Positions 6,437-11,698 of a stretch of 11,698 bases of DNA are shown here, one piece after another (positions within the stretch are counted from its first letter, which is position 1; every line of letters begins with the position of its first letter). The notes under the pieces are model-generated. The model worked only from the letters and a program-made list of their open reading frames with translations, was not told the DNA's origin and ran no database searches. The translations under genes were made by a program, and so were the position numbers. This DNA is from Patescibacteria group bacterium (GTDB lineage Bacteria > Patescibacteriota > Patescibacteriia > JAGPKW01). The stretch covers positions 1-11,698 of the forward strand of contig JAGPKW010000017.1 in the NCBI GenBank assembly GCA_018053685.1, given 5' to 3'.

Positions 6437-7792
6437 ATGAAAAAATTATTAAAATTGTTTTTTGTTGTATCTATAATACTTATACCAACATTTGCTAAAG
6501 CACAGATCTTTGATCCAGAATATATAATATCAGACGATGATTTAACAAATTATAATTCTATGGATAAAAACGATATACAGCAATTCCTAGATTCTAAAGG
6601 CATATTAGGCACCATGACATTTGTAGATCTATTTGGTACTTCTGGCACAGCAGCAGAAATAATATATAATGCAAGCAGAGAATTTAAAATAAGCCCTAAA
6701 TACATACTTGCAACATTACAAAAAGAACAGAGCTTGGTAGAAGGCGTAAATATTGAACAAGGTGATTTAGATTGGGCAACAGGTTTTGGTATATGTGATA
6801 GCTGTTCTAAAAGTGATCCAGCATTACAAATATATAAAGGATTTGCAAACCAGGTCTATCATACAGCAAGAAGAAACAGAGAATATATAGACAACCCAAA
6901 TAAATTTTCTATAAAAGTTAATAAACCTGTAAAAATAGACAATGTAGTAATAACTCCCAAAAACCAAGCAACTGTAAATCTTTATTTATATACTCCACAC
7001 ATACAAGGCAATATGTCATTTTTTAATATATGGAATAAATATTTTTCAAAAAATTATCCAACAGGCACATTGCTTCAAATAAAAGGCCAGAAAGAAATAT
7101 GGCTAATAGAGGGCTTTTATAGAAGACAAGTAATGTCTTTATCAGCAGTAGCTTCAAAATATAATATAAAAAATATAATATATACGACAAAAGCAGATCT
7201 TGAAAAATATGATATTGGTATACCAGTAAAATTTGCTAACTATTCCCTATTAAGAGATGAAAATAAAAATATATATATGCTAATAGATGATGTTATAAAA
7301 CGTATTTCTTCATGGAATGTTATAAAAAAGCTAGGATTAGCCCAAGATGAGATAATAAATGTAAAAAATGCTGAACTAGAAGATTATCAAAGAGGAGAAA
7401 CAATAACAGAAAAAAGTATATATCCAACAGGAGCAATACTTAAAAATAAACAAACAAAAGAAATGTGGTATGTATATGATGGCATAAGACATAAAATAGA
7501 TACAGATGAAATTTTGCTTGCAAAATATAGGGGAAAGACTATCATAACAACAGATGATAAAGAAATAAATCAATATGTTGAAGGAGTAGAAGCAACATTG
7601 CCAGATGGAACACTTGTAACTTCAAAAGAATACAATGGCCCAATATATGTAATATCAAACGGAGAAAGAAGAGAGATAAGGACACAAAAATTATTTGATG
7701 AACTAGGATACAAGAAAGAAAATATACAAAAAGTTTCTAACAAGACTCTATTAGCTCATCCATTAGGTATACCAGTAGAAAATACTTTTTAA
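6437..7792 (+). CDS. Secreted protein: lysozyme-like N-terminal region plus four C-terminal repeats
   Basis: A 451-residue exported protein. Residues 1-22 form a signal peptide (basic start, hydrophobic core, cleavage probably A-K-A/Q at 22-23). The N-terminal domain (about 27-205) includes AAEIIYNASREFKISPKYIL followed by ATLQKEQSLV (92-101). That layout resembles the active-site helix of lytic transglycosylases and related glycosidases, making E97 a candidate catalytic acid. A C-D-S-C pair (120-123) and TPHIQGN (186-192) follow. Residues 208-447 hold four repeats of about 60 residues. I recognise the architecture as a family common in CPR genomes, usually left as hypothetical. A role in binding or trimming cell-wall glycan is inference; no experimental function is known to me. 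It opens the plus-strand group, ten bases before the MEMO-like gene. No Shine-Dalgarno precedes the ATG. Confidence 0.85.
   Translation: MKKLLKLFFVVSIILIPTFAKAQIFDPEYIISDDDLTNYNSMDKNDIQQFLDSKGILGTMTFVDLFGTSGTAAEIIYNASREFKISPKYILATLQKEQSLVEGVNIEQGDLDWATGFGICDSCSKSDPALQIYKGFANQVYHTARRNREYIDNPNKFSIKVNKPVKIDNVVITPKNQATVNLYLYTPHIQGNMSFFNIWNKYFSKNYPTGTLLQIKGQKEIWLIEGFYRRQVMSLSAVASKYNIKNIIYTTKADLEKYDIGIPVKFANYSLLRDENKNIYMLIDDVIKRISSWNVIKKLGLAQDEIINVKNAELEDYQRGETITEKSIYPTGAILKNKQTKEMWYVYDGIRHKIDTDEILLAKYRGKTIITTDDKEINQYVEGVEATLPDGTLVTSKEYNGPIYVISNGERREIRTQKLFDELGYKKENIQKVSNKTLLAHPLGIPVENTF
7058..7777 (+). repeat. Four tandem repeats of about 60 residues (within the secreted protein)
   Basis: The repeats are at residues about 208-266, 269-327, 329-386 and 388-447. 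Each runs through the same pattern: Y-P-x-G-T/A-x-L or Y-S-L-L; an aromatic strand such as IWLIEG, IYMLIDD, MWYVYDG or IYVISNG; a basic strand (RRQV, IKRI, RHKI, RREI); a helix ending in a hydrophobic-G-hydrophobic turn; then a x-Y/H-x-x-G closing segment. Four blades of this size suggest a four-bladed beta-propeller-like or beta-repeat fold, by inference only. The copies are diverged at DNA level, so this is a protein repeat and not a recent duplication. Confidence 0.7.
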
Positions 7793-7802
7793 TTATTAAC
7801 CT

Positions 7803-8588
7803 ATGCCTTTAGTATCTGCAGCTATAATGCCCCACTCTCCTGTTTTAATACCAACTATTGGAACAGCAGAAATTAAAGATCAAATCAAAAACACTATATC
7901 TGCAATAAATAAAATTAAAACAAGCATTGAAAGTTTGAATCCAGACACTATTATAATTTTATCTCCAAGAATAAATAAATTGAGGAATGCTTTTGCTATT
8001 AATATTAGCGAATTTTTTGAAGTAAATTTTATAGAATTTGGAGACTTAAAAACAAAATTAAATATAAATGGAGATATAGGGCTTGCATTAAATTTTAAAC
8101 AAGATGAAAAAGATATGACAATTTCTTTAATAACAAAACAAAAGCTTGATTATGAAACTTCAATACCATTATACTTTTTAGCCCAAAACATAAAACCAAA
8201 AATAATACCAATAGAATCGTCTACTTTATCTCTAAAAGATCATTTCGACTTTGGGAAAATAATAAAAGAAGAAATTTGTTTATCTAATAAGAAAATAGCA
8301 GTTATAGCATCAAGTCTATTGTCTCATAAGTCATCAACTAAATCTCCATTAGGATATTCAGAAAAAGCAAAAGATTTTGATAAAAATATAATAGATTTTT
8401 TACAATTAAAAAATAGAACAGGATTTTTAAGTATGAAAAATAGTTTACTTAGAGAAGTTGGAGAATATGGTATAAAGCCAATAAGCATTTTATTAGGAAT
8501 ATTAGATGAAATAAATTATACAGCAGAATTAGAATGCTATGAATCTCCTTTTGGAATAGGATTTTTAACAATGAATTTTAAAATGTAA
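7803..8588 (+). CDS. MEMO/LigB-like protein (class III extradiol dioxygenase fold) with degraded metal site
   Basis: A 261-residue protein of the LigB/MEMO1 superfamily (AmmeMemoRadiSam B-like). Family landmarks in order: M-P-H-S-P-V-L-I-P (9-17, H11), I-I-I-L-S-P-R (50-56), F-E-F-G-D-type segment IEFGDLKTKL (77-86), L-D-Y-E-T-S-I-P-L-Y-F-L (115-126), I-A-V-I-A-S-S-L-L-S-H-K (165-176), LGYSEKAKDFD (183-193) and C-Y-E-S-P-F-G-I-G (245-253, E247). Active family members normally read SPHG, LDHG and ASGDLSH at three of these places; here they are SPR, LDYE and ASSLLSH. H11, H175 and E247 remain. Metal catalysis is therefore doubtful, and a binding or structural role is possible. No AMMECR1 or radical SAM partner is in the window. 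The stop abuts the priA ATG with no gap. Confidence 0.85.
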   Translation: MPLVSAAIMPHSPVLIPTIGTAEIKDQIKNTISAINKIKTSIESLNPDTIIILSPRINKLRNAFAINISEFFEVNFIEFGDLKTKLNINGDIGLALNFKQDEKDMTISLITKQKLDYETSIPLYFLAQNIKPKIIPIESSTLSLKDHFDFGKIIKEEICLSNKKIAVIASSLLSHKSSTKSPLGYSEKAKDFDKNIIDFLQLKNRTGFLSMKNSLLREVGEYGIKPISILLGILDEINYTAELECYESPFGIGFLTMNFKM

Positions 8589-8924
8589 ATGTTTGCAAAA
8601 ATAATACCAAGCCTTCTTTTACCACCAGATGTAGAAGCTGAAGAATTTACATATAGAGTTCCTAAAAAATTAGAAAATGATATTAAAGTTGGCCAAATAG
8701 TTGAGATAGAATTTACAAATAGAAAAACTCAAGGCTTAATAATTAAACTTGAAGATAAAAGTGATATAGATGAAGAAAAAATAAAAGATATAAAAAAAAT
8801 AATATCTAAGGATTTTTTATTATCTGATATGCAAATAAAATTAATAGATTTCTTTAAAGATACTTATTTTATAAACAAATCTCTAGCATTTAAGACTATA
8901 ATTCCAAAAATACCAAAAAAATGA
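8589..8924 (+). CDS. priA: PriA N-terminal part: 3' DNA-end binding domain (split gene)
   Basis: A 111-residue protein matching the first domain of the replication restart protein PriA, which binds the 3' end of the leading strand at stalled forks. It begins MFAKIIPSLLLPPDVEAEEFTYRV, then V-G-Q-I-V-E-I-E-F-T-N-R-K-T-Q-G-L-I (34-51), like the usual 'VGxxVxVPFGxRxxxGxV' strand, and closes with a helical part (KLIDFFKDTYFINKSLAFKTIIP) like the 'YY..PLG..LK..LP' end of this domain. It stops with TGA at 8922-8924, and the next frame's ATG overlaps as ATGA. The last codons run through seven A residues (8915-8921) in the phase A AAA AAA, a classic -1 slippage heptamer. Slipping would join this part directly to the downstream frame. 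In most bacteria both parts form one polypeptide. Whether this is two subunits, a programmed frameshift, or an assembly error in the A run is open. Confidence 0.82.
   Translation: MFAKIIPSLLLPPDVEAEEFTYRVPKKLENDIKVGQIVEIEFTNRKTQGLIIKLEDKSDIDEEKIKDIKKIISKDFLLSDMQIKLIDFFKDTYFINKSLAFKTIIPKIPKK
8915..8924 (+). promoter_or_regulatory. Possible -1 frameshift site or coupled stop-start (A AAA AAA TGA)
   Basis: Seven A residues (8915-8921) lie in frame as CCA AAA AAA TGA. A -1 slip of both tRNAs puts the ribosome on ATG at 8921, the first codon of the second priA part, so the fusion would read KIPKK-MNEDS. The same bases also form an ATGA stop-start overlap, allowing reinitiation. No Shine-Dalgarno-like enhancer upstream and no strong stem downstream are evident, which weakens the frameshift reading. 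Confidence 0.45.
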
Positions 8925-10402
8925 ATGAAGATAGCTATTTAAAATTTAAAAATTCCAAAGAACAAAAATTCCTATTTCTGTATTCTTCGTTTTCTGATCT
9001 ATCTAATTTTTTGCTAAATATAGTCAAAAATGATAATTCACAAACAGTTGTAATATCTGATACAATATCAAAAGCTTTATCATTCTATAAGATTGCAGAA
9101 CAATATATATCAAAAGATAATATAGAAATAATACACAAAAACTTAAACAAAACCCAAATATTTTCTGCATATAAAAACATAAATTCAGGAAAAACAAAAT
9201 TAATTATAGGCACAAAAACTGCCATATTTTCTCCATTTTCTAATTTAAAAACCATAATAATACTTGATGAAGAAAGTATATATCATAAACAATATGACCA
9301 AAATCCAAGATATAATGTAAAAGATGTTGCAGAATATATGGCTAATATATCAAAAGATTTAAAATTAATATATACATCTAGTTCCCCATCTATTGAAACA
9401 TATAATAAAAATCTAGAGATAATAAATATAAAAGATAATATTAAAAAAGAATTAAATATAGTATTTATTGAAGGAGATTATATAGATACAATAAAAGATA
9501 ATATAGAAAAAGCTCAAGAATTAAATAAAAAAGTTATTATTATAAACAATAACAGATTGCATTCTTCTTCTATAATTTGCAATGATTGTGGATATATTGA
9601 AAAATGTGTAAAATGTAATATTCCTTTAAAATTAGACAAAAATATAAACAAAGAAGTATGTAAAATATGTGGTTTAGAAAAAGATATAATATCATATTGT
9701 CCTGTATGTAAAAGCACAAATATAAAATTTATTGGCATTGGCAATCAAAAAATTTATCAAAAATTAAACGAAATATATCAAAATAAAAAAATAAAAATAA
9801 TAGATAAAAGCATTAGGCAAATCAATATAAATGAAATAAACTCTTTAGATATTATTATAGGCACAGATTTTTTAATAAAAAATTACTTAGCATATATAAA
9901 TAACATATATTCTTTAATTCTATTTTCAGTAGATGATTATTTTATAATGCCAGATTTTAAGTCAAATGAGTTTATGTTCAGATATATAGTAAATATAACC
10001 AATATAGCAAAAGAAAAAAATATAGATAAAATATATATAAAAACTAAGCATAAAAATGATGCGATTCTTAACTATGCACTTAGCAATGATTATTTATCTT
10101 TCTTTCAAGAAGAAATCAAAACAAGAAAATTATTAAACTACCCACCATTTTCAATAATTATAAAACTGATTATAAAAGATAAAAATAAAAAAGAATATGA
10201 TAAAAAAATAGCTAAAATAAAAGATATTTTATACAATGCACAAAAAATAGAAACATTAGGAGAAAATACAAAATTAAATAAAAATGAAACTCATATAATT
10301 ATAAAAATTAATAAAGAAGAGTATAATAACTTAAAAGATATAATAAAAAATATAAGTAAATATGCTCTCTTAGATATAAATCCAGAATTTTTAATAAAAT
10401 AA
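8921..10402 (+). CDS. priA: PriA C-terminal part: degenerate helicase lobes with intact zinc-binding region
   Basis: This 493-residue part covers the helicase and zinc region of PriA. Recognisable pieces: IIGTKTAIFSPFSNL (95-109), I-I-I-L-D-E-E-S (112-119, motif II DEEH with His lost), N-P-R-Y-N-x-K-D-V-A (128-137), TSSSPSIE (152-159, where GSATPS is usual), all eight zinc cysteines (C220, C223, C229, C232, C247, C250, C260, C263), and the C-terminal R-K-L-L-N-Y-P-P-F-S (402-411) with a final LDINPEFLI. Missing: the Walker A GxxGSGKT, where YSSFSDLSNFL (21-31) stands instead; the KGHDF stretch after GTD; and the QxxGRAGR motif, replaced by VNITNIAKEKN. The winged-helix domain normally between the DNA-binding and helicase parts also has no counterpart. 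ATP-driven unwinding therefore looks lost, leaving a probable scaffold for fork recognition or DnaB loading. fmt starts one base after the stop. Confidence 0.83.
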   Translation: MNEDSYLKFKNSKEQKFLFLYSSFSDLSNFLLNIVKNDNSQTVVISDTISKALSFYKIAEQYISKDNIEIIHKNLNKTQIFSAYKNINSGKTKLIIGTKTAIFSPFSNLKTIIILDEESIYHKQYDQNPRYNVKDVAEYMANISKDLKLIYTSSSPSIETYNKNLEIINIKDNIKKELNIVFIEGDYIDTIKDNIEKAQELNKKVIIINNNRLHSSSIICNDCGYIEKCVKCNIPLKLDKNINKEVCKICGLEKDIISYCPVCKSTNIKFIGIGNQKIYQKLNEIYQNKKIKIIDKSIRQININEINSLDIIIGTDFLIKNYLAYINNIYSLILFSVDDYFIMPDFKSNEFMFRYIVNITNIAKEKNIDKIYIKTKHKNDAILNYALSNDYLSFFQEEIKTRKLLNYPPFSIIIKLIIKDKNKKEYDKKIAKIKDILYNAQKIETLGENTKLNKNETHIIIKINKEEYNNLKDIIKNISKYALLDINPEFLIK

Positions 10403-10403
10403 T

Positions 10404-11321
10404 ATGATAAATATAACATTTTTTGGAACAGATATTTTCGCAAAAATAATATTAGAAGAATTAATAAAAAAGTTTAATGTTAGCCTAATTGTTACAAAGC
10501 CAGATGAAAAAGTTGGTAGAAAACAAATTTTACAAGAATCTAAAATAGCAAAGCTAGCAAGAGAAAAACATATTAAATGTTTAAAGCCAATAAATCTAAA
10601 AGATATAAAAGATGAATTAGAAAAAAATAATTCTGATCTTTTTATAATTGCAGAATATGGGAAAATTATCCCTGAAAATATATTAGAAATACCAAAATAT
10701 GGTGCAATTAATGTTCATGCTTCCCTTCTACCAAAATATAGAGGCCCGTCTCCAATACAATATGCACTATTAAATAATGACAAAAAAACTGGTGTAACTA
10801 TTATGCAAATGGACAAAGAAATGGATCATGGAAATATAATTTTGCAAGAAGAATTAGATATAGAAGAATATGATGATCAAATATCTTTACGAGAAAAATT
10901 AGCTAATTTAGGAGCAAAAATGCTAATAAAACTATTAGAGAATAATCAGCTCCCATTTCAATCTATTGAACAAAATCATCAAGAAGCTACATATACAAAA
11001 TTAATAGAAAAAAATGATGGGTTAATAAATCAAGATGATAAAATACAAAACATAATAAATAAGTTTAGAGCATATAAACCATGGCCTGGCATATTTATTA
11101 TTTATAAAAATAAAAGAATAAAGATCAATGATATAGATTATAAAATATATAAGCTAGAAAACACTGATAAAGTAATAAATAATTTTGTAATTAGAGATAA
11201 AGAATTATTTTTAAAAGATTCTGAAAATTATCTAGTAAAAATAAATAAATTGCAAATAGAAGGGAAAAATGAAATAACAAGCCTTGATTTTATAAATCAA
11301 TTAAAAAATCCAGCATTATAG
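10404..11321 (+). CDS. fmt: Methionyl-tRNA formyltransferase
   Basis: Fmt transfers a formyl group from 10-formyl-tetrahydrofolate to the amino group of Met on initiator tRNA. The 305 residues are standard. The N-terminal Rossmann domain starts INITFFGTDIFA; the catalytic core shows I-N-V-H-A-S-L-L-P-K-Y-R-G-P-S-P-I-Q (102-119, with N103 and H105), then M-Q-M-D-K-E-M-D-H-G (134-143, D141), matching the Asn-His-Asp set. The C-terminal OB-like tRNA-binding domain begins about 200 and contains F-R-A-Y-K-P-W-P-G (220-228), the typical 'RAxxPxPGA' region. The DHGNI segment replaces the more usual DTGDI. The position after priA follows a widespread priA-(def)-fmt order; def is not between them here. 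The stop codon TAG lies inside the hairpin of the shared terminator. Confidence 0.96.
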   Translation: MINITFFGTDIFAKIILEELIKKFNVSLIVTKPDEKVGRKQILQESKIAKLAREKHIKCLKPINLKDIKDELEKNNSDLFIIAEYGKIIPENILEIPKYGAINVHASLLPKYRGPSPIQYALLNNDKKTGVTIMQMDKEMDHGNIILQEELDIEEYDDQISLREKLANLGAKMLIKLLENNQLPFQSIEQNHQEATYTKLIEKNDGLINQDDKIQNIINKFRAYKPWPGIFIIYKNKRIKINDIDYKIYKLENTDKVINNFVIRDKELFLKDSENYLVKINKLQIEGKNEITSLDFINQLKNPAL

Positions 11322-11332
11322 CTGGACTTTTT
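11301..11332. terminator. Bidirectional terminator between convergent genes
   Basis: A perfect six-pair stem TCCAGC (11309-11314) / GCTGGA (11321-11326) with the loop ATTATA is flanked on the right by C then TTTTT (11328-11332) for plus-strand transcripts. On the left, AAAAAA (11303-11308) reads as TTTTTT for minus-strand transcripts. It therefore ends both the fmt transcript and the convergent gene from the right edge. The fmt TAG stop is part of the hairpin. Confidence 0.82.
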
Positions 11333-11343
11333 AATTTTATTAA

Positions 11344-11698
11344 TTATTTTTTATTACCCCATAAATCTGATCCAATTTGCTCAATATTCTTGTATAACTT
11401 TATTTTTGAAGGACCTGGTATTTTTTCCTTATTCAACTTTATGGCTTTTTGTTCTTTTATTTTTAATTGCTCATCTTCTAAATCATTTGCAGCATTAATA
11501 GCAAGCATCCATTCAACTTCATCAGTTGGTGCTCTACCTAAGGTCTTCTTAAGATCATTAATTACATTTATTCTATCTTGATAACTCAAGTATTTATTAT
11601 TTTGAGTTCCATAAACAATAAAGTTAAGAATTCTAGTTTGTGCTTCTTTTCCATAAACCTTTACATCAATATTTTTATTAAGATAAGTATTTGTAACT
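11344..11698 (-). CDS. C-terminal fragment of an unidentified protein, possibly a surface protein (off right edge)
   Basis: The minus-strand frame ending in TAA at 11346-11344 is open to the edge of the window, so the visible 117 residues are the C-terminus of a longer protein. The TTG at 11589 that could open an 81-residue ORF is internal. The visible part begins VTNTYLNKNIDVKVYGKEAQ and continues RILNFIVYGTQ, then YQDRINVINDLKKTLGRAPTDEVEW (spread over residues 39-64), and ends in a basic, Lys-rich tail. The stretch with 'R..VI.D.K...GR.PT...EW..AI..AN' resembles a short helical motif I recall in CPR surface proteins ('R..V...YK..YG.LPTTE.EW.D...IANGRWP'), though the GRWP end is absent here. 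No catalytic residues or membrane helix appear in the visible part. I cannot name a function. The gene converges on fmt and shares its terminator. Confidence 0.6.
   Translation of the reverse strand, partial: VTNTYLNKNIDVKVYGKEAQTRILNFIVYGTQNNKYLSYQDRINVINDLKKTLGRAPTDEVEWMLAINAANDLEDEQLKIKEQKAIKLNKEKIPGPSKIKLYKNIEQIGSDLWGNKK

Noticed and set aside
7369..7580. Minus-strand open frame antisense to the secreted repeat protein
   Set aside because: Short, aromatic and Cys-rich shadow of a clearly coding strand with no start signal.
8920..8942. UGA read as glycine (Gracilibacteria/SR1 code) joining the two priA parts
   Set aside because: Reading through the TGA at 8922 gives a stop five codons later in that frame; the PriA continuation is in the -1 frame. 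No internal UGA occurs in other genes, and GGA is used freely.
11344..11589. Stand-alone 81-residue gene starting at TTG 11589
   Set aside because: The frame stays open upstream to the window edge with protein-like sequence, so the TTG is internal and the gene is truncated by the window.
1..11698. CRISPR array, insertion sequence or tRNA genes
   Set aside because: No spaced direct repeats, no terminal inverted repeats with a transposase, and no cloverleaf with GTTCRA-type TPsiC arm were seen on either strand.

Overview
The window comes from a very AT-rich bacterial genome (by eye about three-quarters A+T) with short intergenic gaps. Most genes overlap or abut, and no start is preceded by a clear Shine-Dalgarno sequence. 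UGA behaves as a stop: it never occurs inside the genes and ends two of them. Several proteins resemble families typical of Candidate Phyla Radiation (Patescibacteria) genomes, probably a Parcubacteria-like lineage. These are the secreted repeat protein, the MEMO/LigB-like protein next to priA, the small membrane protein before mraY, the sugar-transferase N-terminus, and the surface-protein tail. The lineage is inferred from remembered family resemblance, not from a search.

Left part, minus strand, read from right to left. A compact seven-gene cluster (6010 down to 597) encodes a small membrane protein, MraY (lipid I synthesis), a HIT-family protein, FtsW (SEDS peptidoglycan polymerase), Lgt (lipoprotein acylation), a membrane-anchored DsbA-like oxidoreductase and a patatin-like phospholipase. 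Gaps are 1 to 23 bases or overlaps, so it is probably one envelope-biogenesis operon. Its last stop codon lies just upstream of a strong extended -10 promoter that drives the RNase P RNA gene (rnpB, about 559 to 185). The N-terminus of a polyprenyl-phosphate sugar transferase follows and runs off the left edge.

Middle, plus strand. rpmA (L27) has its own near-consensus sigma70 promoter (TTGACA, 17 bases, TATACT) and its own hairpin terminator. A second plus-strand group then runs from an extended -10 promoter near 6400 to a bidirectional terminator near 11310. It encodes a secreted protein with a lysozyme-like N-terminal region and four repeats of about 60 residues, a MEMO/LigB-like protein, PriA in two overlapping reading frames, and Fmt. 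The priA-fmt neighbourhood is a common bacterial arrangement and supports both names.

Right edge, minus strand. The C-terminal 117 residues of an unidentified protein converge on fmt.

The most unusual features are these. PriA is split at an ATGA overlap that sits on an A AAA AAA heptamer. It has lost the Walker A and GRAGR-type motifs and the winged-helix region but keeps all eight zinc cysteines. The MEMO-like protein has lost most expected metal ligands. The RNase P RNA seems to lack the GGU motif in L15. I see no CRISPR array, insertion sequence, tRNA or phage gene.
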